Shown here in pieces: positions 50,687-60,009 of a DNA stretch of 64,000 nt. Numbering within the stretch: the first letter of the stretch is position 1; each line of letters starts with the position of its first letter. The stretch is from Actinomycetes bacterium (GTDB lineage: Bacteria > Actinomycetota > Thermoleophilia > RBG-16-64-13). The notes below the pieces were generated by a model. The model was not told the DNA's origin. It worked only from the letters and a program-made list of their open reading frames with translations, and did not search any database. A program made the translations under genes and the position numbers. The DNA lies in NCBI GenBank assembly GCA_024637095.1, contig JAGXFV010000018.1, positions 62,001 through 126,000 of the forward strand, given 5' to 3'.

Positions 50687-51822
50687 CAGTCGGGCTCCCG
50701 AAGATAGCCGGTGATCAGCACGTCCTCACCGATGGTCTCCGCGCGTGCATCGCGCAGGCGGAGGGCCCGATCCATGGTGGTGAGCGGTGCGATGGGTAGC
50801 GGTTCCCGGCCCGCACGCCCCACGCCCAGAAGCGGCGCCACGAAGACGGCCACCTTGTCGATCTGCTCCGCCTCCCACCAGGCCGCGGCTAGGCGCGGCC
50901 CCCCTTCGAGCAAGAGGCTCTGGACGCCACGCTCGGTCAACAGTCGGGCTACGGCTTTCGGATCGAGAAGGCCGTCCGCTCCTGCGGGCACCGTGCCCAC
51001 CTCGACTCCCCAACCGCTGACTTCGTCGATGCGCTCGGACGGCACATCTTCCGCCGCCAGCAGCAAAACCGGCCCTTGCTTCGCCGTGCGGACTATGGCC
51101 GCCTCGGGCGAGATCTCAAGGCGGGCGTCCAGCACCACGCGCAGCGGTTGGATGTCGGTCGCCACCTCACGGACGTCCAGCCGGGGATCGTCCTGCCGCA
51201 GGGTTCCGGTGCCCACCAGCACGGCGTCGGCCTGCATGCGCATCTGGTGAGCGCGGCGGCGGCTCTCTTCGCCCGAGATCCAACGAGAGTGGCCCGAGGA
51301 GGTGGCCACCCGGCCGTCCAGAGTCATTGCGTACTTGTAGGTGACGAAAGGACGGCCCCGGGTGGCGGAGGTGCGGAAGGCGTCGTTCTGGCGGCGAAGC
51401 CGGCGCTCTAGCTCGCCATCGGCCAGGTCCACCGTGAGTTCGTTGGCCCGCAGGCGCTCGATCCCCCTCCCGTTGACGCGAGCCGAGGGATCGCGGCTGC
51501 CCACCACTACCCGCGAAACCCCCGAGGCCAGCAGAGCGTCGGTGCAGGGGGGCGTCCGCCCGTGGTGACAGCACGGCTCGAGGGTGACGTAGACGGTTGC
51601 GCCGGGGAGCCGTCCGCGATAGTCCTCGCCCACCGCGGCTTTTAGCGCCGCCACCTCGGCGTGATCGCGTCCCGGGGCAGCGTGAAAGCCTTCGCCCAGC
51701 ACGGTGCCTTCGCGAACGACGAGCGCACCCACCAGGGGATTCGGCCGAGTGCGGCCGCGGCCGGACTCCGCAAGCTCCATGGCCCGCTCGAGATAGGTCT
51801 GGTCACGCTCGTCCAACGACAA
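50686..51822 (-). CDS. ribD: Bifunctional riboflavin deaminase/reductase RibD
   Basis: RibD deaminates and reduces the pyrimidine intermediate. The deaminase half has GRGRTRPNPLVGALV, HAE in GRDHAEVAAL and the zinc motif PCCHHGRTPPCTDAL. The reductase half has KYAMTLDGRVATSSGHSRWI and SLLLEGGPRLAAAWWE. The 378 residues are typical. The start is TTG at 51822 (or TTG 51816); AAGGGG lies 9 nt upstream, inside the 3' arm of the terminator hairpin. First gene of the operon. Confidence 0.95.
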   Translation of the reverse strand: MSLDERDQTYLERAMELAESGRGRTRPNPLVGALVVREGTVLGEGFHAAPGRDHAEVAALKAAVGEDYRGRLPGATVYVTLEPCCHHGRTPPCTDALLASGVSRVVVGSRDPSARVNGRGIERLRANELTVDLADGELERRLRRQNDAFRTSATRGRPFVTYKYAMTLDGRVATSSGHSRWISGEESRRRAHQMRMQADAVLVGTGTLRQDDPRLDVREVATDIQPLRVVLDARLEISPEAAIVRTAKQGPVLLLAAEDVPSERIDEVSGWGVEVGTVPAGADGLLDPKAVARLLTERGVQSLLLEGGPRLAAAWWEAEQIDKVAVFVAPLLGVGRAGREPLPIAPLTTMDRALRLRDARAETIGEDVLITGYLREPD

Positions 51823-51859
51823 AGAAAAAGCCCCTTCCGGAAAGCGGCCTTCCAGGGGC
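51821..51859 (-). terminator. Expression-platform terminator of the FMN riboswitch
   Basis: GCCCCT and AGGGGC (51830-51835 with 51854-51859) close an interrupted stem with an inner GGAA/TTCC helix, followed by TTTTTCTTT. The 3' arm contains the AAGGGG ribosome-binding site of ribD, and the T run reaches its TTG start codon. Confidence 0.85.
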
Positions 51860-51907
51860 GATCGGGCGCGAATCGGCGCGTCTCTTGAGCACGCCGTCGC
51901 CGTACCC

Positions 51908-52019
51908 GGTCTTCTCCCTTCCAGACTGTGACTGTCGGCCCAGGAATCTCACCTGATCGACCCCGAAGGGCTCGCGGGCTCTTACCGCCGGTAGGGAATT
52001 TCACCCAACCCCGAAGACC
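51908..52019 (-). promoter_or_regulatory. FMN riboswitch (RFN element)
   Basis: A 112-nt leader segment contains the RFN signatures GGGTGAAATTCCC, ACCGGCGGTA, AGCCCGCGA, GGTGAGATTCC and GGGCCGACAGTCACAGTC. P1 pairs GGTCTTC (52013-52019) with GAAGACC (51908-51914) perfectly. It senses FMN and shuts off the ribD-ribE-ribBA-ribH operon through the terminator downstream. Confidence 0.96.
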
Positions 52020-52087
52020 TATATGCAACAAAGAAAATCTACCACACCTGGGGAAGGACCACACCGGGGCCCCGCCGCCACCCCAGC

Positions 52088-52783
52088 TTAGACGGCGATA
52101 CCGCCCAGCGCCAGAGCCTGCAACTCGGCCGCTTCCCGTCCTGGGTCGGCCGCCCCAAAAACCGCCGAACCCGATACGAACCAGTTGGCCCCCGCCTGCC
52201 GCAGGGGGCCAATGGTGTCGCGTCCGACACCACCATCAACCTCCAAGGCCACCCCGGGAGGCAGCGTGCGGGCCAGTCCCGCCAGTTTGTCCAGCGCCCC
52301 CGAGATGAACTTCTGACCGCCGAAGCCGGGGTTTACCGTCATCGCCAGGACGTAGTCCGCATACTTGACGGCCTCGGAGACGGCGGATGCGGGCGTCGCC
52401 GGGTTTAGCACCACTCCGGGTGAGGCTCCCAACTCGCGGATGCCGGTGAGTGTACGGTGCAGGTGAGGCAGAATCTCCACATGCACGCTTAAGGCGTCCG
52501 CGCCGGCCTGCACGAAGTCCTCGATGAAGGCGTCGGGGTCCTCGATCATCAGGTGCACATCGACCCAACCACCCCGTTCGTGAATCCTCGGTGCCAGAGC
52601 GGCGACCACAGCGGGGCCGATGGTCAGATTGGGCACGAAGTGCCCGTCCATGACGTCGAAGTGGATCACCCGCATACCCGCGTCCAGCATGCGGTCCACG
52701 TCGGCGCCTAGTCGAGAGAAGTCGGCTGAGAGCACCGAAGGCAGCAGCAGCACCTGGCTACGGATGTCGGTGGGAATGCCCAT
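52088..52783 (-). CDS. rpe: Ribulose-phosphate 3-epimerase
   Basis: Rpe interconverts ribulose 5-phosphate and xylulose 5-phosphate. The 231-residue TIM barrel has LLPSVLSADFSRLGADVD, VIHFDVMDGHFVPNLT (metal ligands), VDVHLMIEDPD, NPGFGGQKFI and LEVDGGVGRDTIGPLRQAGA. It starts 3 nt after the fmt stop. It lies upstream of the riboflavin operon; the 68-nt gap to the riboswitch holds a possible -10 (CATATA). Confidence 0.96.
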   Translation of the reverse strand: MGIPTDIRSQVLLLPSVLSADFSRLGADVDRMLDAGMRVIHFDVMDGHFVPNLTIGPAVVAALAPRIHERGGWVDVHLMIEDPDAFIEDFVQAGADALSVHVEILPHLHRTLTGIRELGASPGVVLNPATPASAVSEAVKYADYVLAMTVNPGFGGQKFISGALDKLAGLARTLPPGVALEVDGGVGRDTIGPLRQAGANWFVSGSAVFGAADPGREAAELQALALGGIAV

Positions 52784-52786
52784 CGC

Positions 52787-53758
52787 TCACGCTCCTTCCC
52801 CATTCGCGCCGGTATGTAGGCCCGCCTCGACCCGGGAAAGGTATCCTCGCAGGAACTCGTCCGGGCCCATCCGTCGCTTGCCCGCCGCCTGCAACTCGAG
52901 CAGTTCGAGCGCACCTTCCCCGCAGCCCACGAACATGCGCTGCTTGGTGAGGGAAACTCTTCCCGGGTAGCCCGCAACCTTCTCGGCTTCGGCCGGAATC
53001 GCGATTCCCTGGACCCCGAGGGGCCAAGTGCGCAAGATCTTGAGCCGGAGACCGCCGGCCTGCGTTTCGGCGCCTATGTCCGGAGCCAGCGCCCTGACCT
53101 GATCGTGGGCAGAGCGTGCGCTCCTGTCCAGGCGAAGCCGGCGGTCCGCTGTGGTCAACTTCGAGGCGTATATGGCCTCGCCCACCTGTTCCCGCCATTC
53201 TAGGTTGTCGTGCTTGGCGCCTATCAGCACCTCTTCCACCCCCAATGCGCCCAGGAAGGCCAGAGCCCGGCCCAAAGACAGGTGGTCGTCTCGCAGGTCT
53301 ATGGACAGACGACGACTATGCGCGATCGGACCTTCGTCTAGTCCCGGGCTCATCCGCATGATGCAGACTCCGGTCTCGTTGCAGCCGTCCATCAACGCGC
53401 GGCGAATGGGGGCGGCACCGCGGTACAGAGGCAGCAATGAGGGATGGACGTTCAGACAGAGAAAGCGCTCGAGAAGCTCGGATTTGAGCAGCTGGCCAAA
53501 GGCCGCCACCACCAGGGTCCCGGCTCCGCTCCGGGTCAGCCGTTCGAGCACATCGGGAAGGTTGATGCTGGGGGTCTGCACGCAGTCGATACCTTCGCGT
53601 TCGGCCAGATCGACCACCGGCGGCCGTCGGGCGTGCCTTCCCCTTCCCGCCGGACGATCGGGCTGGGAGATCACCAGCTCAGGGCGCATTCCCCGAGCGA
53701 GCAGATCGCCGAGCACCCAAGCCCCAATCTCCGGGGTTCCCGCGAAAGCGAATTTCAC
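52787..53758 (-). CDS. fmt: Methionyl-tRNA formyltransferase
   Basis: Fmt formylates initiator Met-tRNA. The 323 residues include the N-terminal FAGTPEIGAWVL, VVAAFGQLLK, the catalytic block NVHPSLLPLYRGAAPI with Asn and His, MSPGLDEGPI with the catalytic Asp, and a C-terminal OB-like domain (AIPAEAEKVAGYPGRV). It overlaps def by 4 nt; def-fmt is the classic pair controlling N-formyl-Met. Confidence 0.95.
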   Translation of the reverse strand: MKFAFAGTPEIGAWVLGDLLARGMRPELVISQPDRPAGRGRHARRPPVVDLAEREGIDCVQTPSINLPDVLERLTRSGAGTLVVAAFGQLLKSELLERFLCLNVHPSLLPLYRGAAPIRRALMDGCNETGVCIMRMSPGLDEGPIAHSRRLSIDLRDDHLSLGRALAFLGALGVEEVLIGAKHDNLEWREQVGEAIYASKLTTADRRLRLDRSARSAHDQVRALAPDIGAETQAGGLRLKILRTWPLGVQGIAIPAEAEKVAGYPGRVSLTKQRMFVGCGEGALELLELQAAGKRRMGPDEFLRGYLSRVEAGLHTGANGEGA

Positions 53759-54264
53759 AGACCCAGGGTCTGTTCGCGTATCTCCCGCAGAATCCGTTTG
53801 CGCTCGTCCTGCGTGGTGCGGTCCAGGATCAGCTTGCCCTGTAGATGATCCACCTCGTGCTGGCAGATGCGCGCCACAAACCCCGAGACCTCGATCCTGC
53901 GCAGCTCACCCGTCAGATCCTGACCCTCGACCACGATCCTGAGCGAACGCGACACAGGCATGAGATGCCCGGGCAGGGAAAGACAGCCCTCGTCGTCGAT
54001 CTCCTCGTCTTCGGATCTCTCCACGATGCGCGGGTTTGCCAGGGCGCCTCGCTCCTCGGTCTCGGGGTCCTGCCAAACCATGAAGGACTTATTCATGCCT
54101 ATCTGCGTCGCGGCCAGGCCCACGCCATGCTCGCGCTCCATGACCTGGTACATCATCTCGGCCAATTCGCGCAGGTCCTCGTCAAAACGCTCTACCGGAC
54201 GAGGCGGCTGCTTGAGCAGCGGATCGCCGAAGATGCGCACTTTGTCTATCGGTAACCCGGCCAT
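53755..54264 (-). CDS. def: Peptide deformylase
   Basis: Def removes the formyl group from new proteins. The 169-residue enzyme has the three signature motifs: GVGLAATQIG near residue 47, EGCLSLPG near 92, and QHEVDHLQG near 134. Cys and both His are the metal ligands. A 60-nt gap separates it from priA, so def-fmt-rpe may follow from the priA transcript. Confidence 0.96.
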   Translation of the reverse strand: MAGLPIDKVRIFGDPLLKQPPRPVERFDEDLRELAEMMYQVMEREHGVGLAATQIGMNKSFMVWQDPETEERGALANPRIVERSEDEEIDDEGCLSLPGHLMPVSRSLRIVVEGQDLTGELRRIEVSGFVARICQHEVDHLQGKLILDRTTQDERKRILREIREQTLGL

Positions 54265-54324
54265 AAGTCCCTCCTCTCCTGCCGGTCGCTGTCTGCATTC
54301 CCTACGCTTCTCTGCCGCCCGCGC

Positions 54325-56574
54325 CTACCCAAACGACTGCGGTTCGACGTCCACCATCACATCGATGCCCCGCCGCAAATAGGGCCCCCGCAGTTGGGCG
54401 AGCGCACGCTCGACGAGATGCCTGCCCCGTTCCGAATCCTCCACCCGCAGCAGCAAATGCCAGCGGCTGCGCCGGCGAATAACCGGCAGCCGTGCGGGCC
54501 CCAGCAGTTCATCGTCGGCCAAGTACTTCGTGAATCTCTCGAAGAGGTACACCGCCCCAGCCCGGACCTGCTTCTCATCCTTACCCGACAGCAGAATCCT
54601 GATCAGTTCGGCGTAGGGAGGATAGCCGAGTCTGCGGCGGATGGCGGACTCCTCGCGGTAGAAGGCCTCTCCTCGCTGATCGAGCGCCATCCTAATACAG
54701 CCCACCTCGGGATTCCAGGTCTGCACCAGCACCCTGCCCGGGTTCTTGCCCCTGCCCGCCCGCCCGGCAACCTGCGCCAGCAGTTGGAAGGTGCGCTCCC
54801 CGGCGCGGAAGTCCGGCAGATAGAGCGCCGTGTCGGAGTCGGCCACCACCACCAGGGTCACTCCGGGGAAGTCGTGGCCCTTGGCTACCATTTGCGTACC
54901 CACCAAGAGAGAGGGCCGCGTGCCGGCAAACCCCTCGAGGACTTCCTGAACCCGGCCCGTGCTGGTGACGGTGTCGGAGTCCAGTCGGAAAAGGCCGTTG
55001 CGGGGCACGATCTGCAGCAGTTCGTCGCTCAGCCGCTCGGTACCCGGACTCCCCCGCTCGAGGGCGGCCCGGCCGCAGGAAGGACAGAGTTCGGGCGCCT
55101 CGGCCCCGTGACCGCAGTGATGGCAGCGAACCACCCCTTCCCGGCGAAAGTAGGTGAGAGAGATCTCGCAGCGGGGGCAGAGAACCACCTCGCCGCAAGA
55201 AGGACAGCGCAGGAACGAGGCGTAGCCGCGCCGGTTGAGCAGCACGATGGCCTGCTCCCCGCGGCGCATCACATCGCGAAGGGCCTCGCTCGCCGCCGGG
55301 GAGAGCACCCCACGGCCGCCCCGCGAGCGCAAATCGATAACCTCTACCTGGGGCAGCTTCTGACCGGTGGGGCGCTCCTTGAGCCGCAACACCAGGCGGG
55401 AATCGTGCAGCGACTCGAGGCGGGGAGTGGCGCTTCCCTCGAGGTGGAGGCCACCACCCTGCCGGATCCGCCACCAGGCCACGGTACGGGCGTCGTAGCG
55501 GGGCTCCTCCTCCTGCTTGTAGGAGGCGTCGTGGGCCTCGTCCACGATGATCATTCGCAGGTCCCTCACCGGAGCGAAGACCGCCGAGCGCGCACCCACC
55601 ACGACGCGTGCCTCCCCCGAGAAGACCCGAGCCGACTCCTTCAGCCTGCGCCCTTCGGGGAGCGCGCTGTGCAAGACGGCCACTTGGTCGCCGAAACGCT
55701 CTCTCACCCGGTTGACGGTTTGCAGGGTAAGGGCGATCTCGGGCACCAGCACGATGGCCCCGCCATCCTGGCCGAGCACCAGTTCGAGCAGGCGCAGGTA
55801 AACCTCGGTCTTGCCGCTACCGGTCACTCCCCAGAGCAAGGCCCGTGAGGCCTCGCCCTCCTCCAGCGCTTCGGTCAAACGCGTGAGGGCGGCGGCCTGT
55901 TCTTGGGTCAGGGCAAGCGGAGGTGGGGGCTCCAGCGCGTCCTCGGGTTCGAGGTCGGCCGACTCGCGCGGCGCCCGGAGAAGCTGACGCAGATAGCCCT
56001 TCTCCACCAGAGCCGCCACCACGGCGCGGGTAGTGCCGAGGCGGCGGGTCAACTCGGCCACCGGCTCACCCTCCGGAAGAAGCTGCTCGAAGACCTCCCT
56101 CTGGCGGGGAGTAAGCGCTGCGCGCTCCGGCTCCGCCTCCGGGTCCCGCCCGCCGGAGTCGGTCCCATTTGCGTCTTCCGGCACCGCGCTGCCTTCGGAC
56201 AAGACGGGCTCGACCCAGGAGACCTCGCGCTCCGGTGCAGGCTCCTTGAGGAGGTGAACCGGGGTCACGGCCCGCAGGCTGGCCCCCGCCGGCGCCAGAT
56301 AGTGCTCGCTGAGAAAGCCGGCGAGGTCGAGCAGTTCCGGAGGCAGCACCACGCCGCTCATCGAATCGAGAGGGGCCAAGCGCGCGAAGGCGACCTCCCC
56401 GCTGGCGCCGATCGCCGTCACCACGCCGCGTACCCGGCGGCGGCCGAAGGGAACGGTGACCAGTTCCCCGACCAGGGGCTCGCGTTCAGCCCCCTCGGGG
56501 ACCCGGTAGTCGAACGCCCGGCTCTGCAGCGAGCGGGGCCTAAGGAGCGGTATGACCTGAACGGCGGGGATCAA
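54325..56574 (-). CDS. priA: Primosomal replication-restart helicase PriA
   Basis: PriA reloads the replicative helicase at rescued forks. The 749 residues contain the N-terminal DNA-binding part (FDYRVPEG, VTVPFGRRRVRGVV), Walker A WGVTGSGKTEVYL, the box IIVDEAHDASYKQEE, a binuclear zinc region with eight cysteines (CPSC, CPRC, CHHC, CPSC) and helicase motifs VGTQMVAKGHDFPGVTLV and QVAGRAGRG. The insertion around residues 125-170 is acidic and poorly conserved. It lies 18 nt after metK. Confidence 0.95.
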   Translation of the reverse strand: MIPAVQVIPLLRPRSLQSRAFDYRVPEGAEREPLVGELVTVPFGRRRVRGVVTAIGASGEVAFARLAPLDSMSGVVLPPELLDLAGFLSEHYLAPAGASLRAVTPVHLLKEPAPEREVSWVEPVLSEGSAVPEDANGTDSGGRDPEAEPERAALTPRQREVFEQLLPEGEPVAELTRRLGTTRAVVAALVEKGYLRQLLRAPRESADLEPEDALEPPPPLALTQEQAAALTRLTEALEEGEASRALLWGVTGSGKTEVYLRLLELVLGQDGGAIVLVPEIALTLQTVNRVRERFGDQVAVLHSALPEGRRLKESARVFSGEARVVVGARSAVFAPVRDLRMIIVDEAHDASYKQEEEPRYDARTVAWWRIRQGGGLHLEGSATPRLESLHDSRLVLRLKERPTGQKLPQVEVIDLRSRGGRGVLSPAASEALRDVMRRGEQAIVLLNRRGYASFLRCPSCGEVVLCPRCEISLTYFRREGVVRCHHCGHGAEAPELCPSCGRAALERGSPGTERLSDELLQIVPRNGLFRLDSDTVTSTGRVQEVLEGFAGTRPSLLVGTQMVAKGHDFPGVTLVVVADSDTALYLPDFRAGERTFQLLAQVAGRAGRGKNPGRVLVQTWNPEVGCIRMALDQRGEAFYREESAIRRRLGYPPYAELIRILLSGKDEKQVRAGAVYLFERFTKYLADDELLGPARLPVIRRRSRWHLLLRVEDSERGRHLVERALAQLRGPYLRRGIDVMVDVEPQSFG

Positions 56575-56592
56575 CGCCCCCGCTCCGGTCGG

Positions 56593-57804
56593 CTAGCCGA
56601 GTCCCGCCTCGCGGCGCAGGTCCTCGGCCTTGTCGGTCCGCTCCCATGTGAAATCGTGATCTTCGCGCCCGAAGTGCCCATAGGCCGCGGTCTTTCTGTA
56701 GATGGGGCGACGCAGGTCGAGTTCCCTAATGATCGCGGCGGGACGCAGATCGAAGTGCTCGAGCACCAGGTCTTTGATGGTGTCGCTGCCGACCCGCTCG
56801 GTGCCGAAGCACTCGATGGCAAGGCTCACGGGTTGCGCCACACCGATGGCATACGCGACCTGCACCTCGCAGCGGTCGGCCAGTTCGGCGGCCACGATGT
56901 TCTTGGCGACGTAACGGGCGGCGTAGGCTCCGGAGCGGTCGACCTTGCTCGGGTCCTTGCCGGAGAAAGCTCCTCCCCCGTGCCGGCCCATGCCGCCATA
57001 GGTGTCCACGATTATCTTGCGGCCGGTGAGACCGGTATCCCCCATGGGACCGCCGATCACGAACTTCCCCGTGGGGTTCACGTAGAGCTTGGTGTCCTTG
57101 AAGTTCGAGTCGTACAGGCCTTCCGGCAGGACCGGCTTGATCACATGCTCGATGAGGTCGGGGCGCATCAAGGTGTCGATGTCGATCCCGTCCTTGTGCT
57201 GGCTGGAAATCACCACCGCCGTGATGAACTCCGGACGGCCATGACTGTAACGCACGGTGACCTGACTCTTCGCGTCCGGGCGCAGGTAGGGCATGATCTC
57301 GGCTTTGCGCACCTCCGACGCCCGGTGAATCAGCCGGTGGGCCATCTGAATGGGAAGCGGCATCAATTCATCGGTGTCGCGGCAGGCATAACCGAACATC
57401 ATGCCCTGGTCGCCGGCACCCTGCTGATCGCAGGCATCTTCGTCGCCAGGATCGGTGCGCATCTCGTACGCCGTCTCCACACCCTGAGCGATATCGGGTG
57501 ACTGCTCGTGGATGGCGGTGATCACCCCGCAGGTGTCGGCGTCGAAACCGTACTTGGCCCGGGTGTAGCCGATCTCCCTTACGGTGTTTCGGGCGACCTC
57601 GGGAATGTCGACGTAGGTGCAGGTGGTGATCTCGCCGGAGACCACGATCAGTCCGGTGGTCACCAGGGTCTCGCAGGCCACCCGGCCCTTCGGATCGTCC
57701 GTCAGCACAGCGTCGAGCACGGCGTCCGAAATCTGGTCGGCGATCTTGTCCGGATGACCCTCGCTGACCGATTCGGACGTGAAAAGGAAGTCGTGGTTCT
57801 CCAC
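56593..57804 (-). CDS. metK: S-adenosylmethionine synthetase
   Basis: MetK makes SAM from methionine and ATP. The 403 residues include [20 protein letters not shown], the nucleotide loop [12 protein letters not shown] and the catalytic [20 protein letters not shown] chose the GTG at 57804, 6 nt after GGAGG; a TTG one codon earlier is possible. No SAM riboswitch signature was found in the 108-nt region upstream. Confidence 0.96.
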   Translation of the reverse strand: MENHDFLFTSESVSEGHPDKIADQISDAVLDAVLTDDPKGRVACETLVTTGLIVVSGEITTCTYVDIPEVARNTVREIGYTRAKYGFDADTCGVITAIHEQSPDIAQGVETAYEMRTDPGDEDACDQQGAGDQGMMFGYACRDTDELMPLPIQMAHRLIHRASEVRKAEIMPYLRPDAKSQVTVRYSHGRPEFITAVVISSQHKDGIDIDTLMRPDLIEHVIKPVLPEGLYDSNFKDTKLYVNPTGKFVIGGPMGDTGLTGRKIIVDTYGGMGRHGGGAFSGKDPSKVDRSGAYAARYVAKNIVAAELADRCEVQVAYAIGVAQPVSLAIECFGTERVGSDTIKDLVLEHFDLRPAAIIRELDLRRPIYRKTAAYGHFGREDHDFTWERTDKAEDLRREAGLG

Positions 57805-57915
57805 CAAGGTCCTCCCAGGGAAGTTGTTGTGTTGGGCGCGGAAGCGCCGCCGAGACCGCGCGTGGCGAAGCTCAAAAAACCGACAGCGGGTCTATCTCCC
57901 AGAGCGGACGGTAGT

Positions 57916-58230
57916 CTACCAGTTCTGGGGCAGAGTGGCGGTTCCCTCGTTGGCCGCCTGAGGCTTCTCCGCCTGGCCTTCGAAGGGGACCAGGAACTGA
58001 ATGTCGTCGATGCGGACCATGGCCGTGGTCGAGCGCCGCGCCTGGCTCTCATCCCCCGAGCGGGGGCGGAAACTGACGTCGGTGACAATCAGGAAGCGGC
58101 CGGTGGGATCGTTGAGGATGTCGGATACCCTCTCCTTGCAGCCGCCCGGCTTGGTGTGCACGAACCCGCTGAACACGAAGTCCTTGGTATAGAGCTTGAC
58201 CCTCACCGGGGCGGTCTGTACTCGCGCCAC
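57916..58230 (-). CDS. Unrecognised 104-residue protein upstream of metK
   Basis: The protein begins MARVQTAPVRVKLYTKDFVFSGFVHTKPGG, a beta-strand-rich start, and continues RVSDILNDPTGRFLIVTDVSF. A second strand region (AMVRIDDIQFLVPFEG) precedes a polar tail. The pattern suggests a small all-beta protein with a repeated strand-turn unit, perhaps PilZ- or Sm-sized, but no family was identified with certainty. It lies 32 nt after the thioesterase gene and 108 nt before metK, with a short T-run hairpin in that gap. Confidence 0.65.
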   Translation of the reverse strand: MARVQTAPVRVKLYTKDFVFSGFVHTKPGGCKERVSDILNDPTGRFLIVTDVSFRPRSGDESQARRSTTAMVRIDDIQFLVPFEGQAEKPQAANEGTATLPQNW

Positions 58231-58262
58231 TTCGAGTCCCCTTCGCGTCTGCTTCTGTCGGC

Positions 58263-58652
58263 TCAGTTGCCGCGGGCGGCAATCTTCTCTTCGAACGAGG
58301 AAAGCTCGATTATGAAACGTTCGTGGCGGCCACTGCCGATTTCTCCCACCTCGTCCTCCGCGACGACCGAGAAGACCAGACGCCGACGGTCGACCTCCTC
58401 CAACTCGGCGCGCACTCGAACGAGCATGCCCACCGGCGTGGGCGCCAGATGCGTGACGTCCAGTTTGGTGCCCACCGTCGACTGACCCTCCTCCAACTCG
58501 GGCGCGACCGCCTCCACCGAAGCCTGCTCCATGAGCGCGATCATCATCGGGGTGGCCAGGCCGTTCACCAGCCCGGAGCCGAATGCGCGCGCGGTGAGTT
58601 CGGGGGTGACACGTCGTTCTATCCGGGCGGAAAGTCCAGGCTCTAAGGTCAT
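58263..58652 (-). CDS. Hotdog-fold thioesterase (FlK-like)
   Basis: The ATG at 58652, 7 nt after GAGAGG, gives 129 residues; the open frame upstream overlaps paaK and is not coding. The hotdog fold is seen as GSGLVNGLATPMMIALMEQA (central helix with the catalytic-type Glu), TKLDVTHLAPTPVGM (His), and RRLVFSVVAEDEVGEIGSG. It resembles the fluoroacetyl-CoA thioesterase-like group, which acts on small acyl-CoAs. It lies 16 nt after paaK, so an acyl-CoA clearing role beside that ligase is plausible. Confidence 0.8.
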   Translation of the reverse strand: MTLEPGLSARIERRVTPELTARAFGSGLVNGLATPMMIALMEQASVEAVAPELEEGQSTVGTKLDVTHLAPTPVGMLVRVRAELEEVDRRRLVFSVVAEDEVGEIGSGRHERFIIELSSFEEKIAARGN

Positions 58653-58668
58653 TATCGAACCTCTCTCG

Positions 58669-59967
58669 TCATCGGTTGTCCACCACACGCCGGGCCTTGC
58701 CCGAGAAGCGGGGTATGCCCCTGGGCTCCACCAGGCGGACCCGGGCGCGGACTCCGAGCTCTTCCTGCAGCCTGTCGGCCACCTCGCGCTCGAACTCAAC
58801 CAGTTTGCGCATCTGATCCGGGAAGATAGCGGGCTCAACCTCCACCTGCACTTCCATCTGGTCGAGCGCATCCTCCCGCGTCAGCAGGATCTGGAAGTGC
58901 GGCTCGACCCCCTCGATGCGGCAGAGCACCTGCTCCACCTGGGAGGGAAAGACGTTCACCCCGCGGACGATGAGCATGTCGTCGGTCCGCGCGAAGACCT
59001 TGGTGTGCCGCGCGAAGGTGCGGCCGCAGGCACAGGGCCGTAGGTTCAAGCTGGCCAGATCACCGGTGCGGTAACGCAGTACCGGCAGCGCCTCCTTGGT
59101 CAACGAGGTGAAGACCAGCTCGCCCTCCTTACCCTCGGGCACCCGCTCGCCGGTTTCGGGGTCGACCACCTCGACGATGAAGTGGTCCTCGTTCACGTGC
59201 AGGCCTTCCTTCATCTGGCACTCGCCCGACACTCCCGGCCCCATGAGCTCGGAGAGCCCGTAATTGTCGGTGGCGCTGAGGCCCAGCCGAGCCTCGAGCT
59301 GCTCGCGGACCTCGGTGGTCCAGGGTTCGGCACCAAACAGCCCAACCCGCAGCTTGAGCTCCTGGGGATCGAAGCCCATCTCCTCGATCGAGCCGGCGAT
59401 GTACATGGCATAGCTCGGAGTGCAGACCAAAACCGTGGTGTGGAAGTCGCGCATGATGGTGAGCTGGCGCCGGGTGTTTCCCGTCGAGGCGGGGATCACC
59501 GTGGCTCCCAACCGCTCCAGACCGGCGTGCAAGCCGAATCCGCCGGTGGGCAGGCCGTAGCCGAAGGCGATCTGGGCCACGTCGTGGGCGTGCGCTCCCC
59601 CGGCGGAGGCCACGCGGGCGGTGAGTTCGGCCCAGGTATTCAGGTCTCCCCGGGTGTAGCCCACCACTGTCGGCCGGCTGGTGGTCCCGGTCGAGGAGTG
59701 AATGCGCACCACCTGCTCCAAGGGCACGGCGAAAAGCCCATAGGGATAGGCCCGGCGGAAGTCGTCCTTGACCGTGAAGGGGATGTTCTCCAGGTCGTCC
59801 AAGGAGCCGATGTCCTGTGGCCTCAGACGTGCCTGCTCCCACTGTTCCCGGTAGAAAGGGACGTTGTTGTACGCCCAGCGCACCGTCATCTGCAGCCGCT
59901 CGAACTGCAGCTCTCGCAGACGGTCGCGCTCCATGGTCTCGTACTCGGGGTTCCATATCCCGTTCAC
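58669..59967 (-). CDS. paaK: Phenylacetate-CoA ligase family enzyme
   Basis: PaaK-type ligases activate aryl acids (typically phenylacetate) to CoA thioesters through an acyl-adenylate. The 432-residue length is typical. It shows the phosphate loop [55 protein letters not shown] and the C-terminal [20 protein letters not shown]. The GTG start lies 9 nt after AAGGA. It follows the liv genes by 42 nt. Indolepyruvate oxidoreductase or other paa genes are not in the window, so catabolic or salvage use is open. Confidence 0.93.
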   Translation of the reverse strand: MNGIWNPEYETMERDRLRELQFERLQMTVRWAYNNVPFYREQWEQARLRPQDIGSLDDLENIPFTVKDDFRRAYPYGLFAVPLEQVVRIHSSTGTTSRPTVVGYTRGDLNTWAELTARVASAGGAHAHDVAQIAFGYGLPTGGFGLHAGLERLGATVIPASTGNTRRQLTIMRDFHTTVLVCTPSYAMYIAGSIEEMGFDPQELKLRVGLFGAEPWTTEVREQLEARLGLSATDNYGLSELMGPGVSGECQMKEGLHVNEDHFIVEVVDPETGERVPEGKEGELVFTSLTKEALPVLRYRTGDLASLNLRPCACGRTFARHTKVFARTDDMLIVRGVNVFPSQVEQVLCRIEGVEPHFQILLTREDALDQMEVQVEVEPAIFPDQMRKLVEFEREVADRLQEELGVRARVRLVEPRGIPRFSGKARRVVDNR

Positions 59968-60009
59968 AAATGCGGTCCTTTCTCTAAGGCTCTCAAAGCG
60001 CGGGGCCGG

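Noticed and set aside
55903-57501. 532-codon plus-strand open frame opposite priA and metK
   Set aside because: It spans two well-identified minus-strand genes and their junction; its composition is a mirror of theirs.
57808-57915. Possible SAM riboswitch before metK
   Set aside because: No SAM-box core pairing or conserved segments were found; only a short hairpin and a T run.
58653-58871. Upstream extension of the thioesterase frame
   Set aside because: It overlaps the end of paaK; the ATG at 58652 has a good ribosome-binding site and gives the normal family length.
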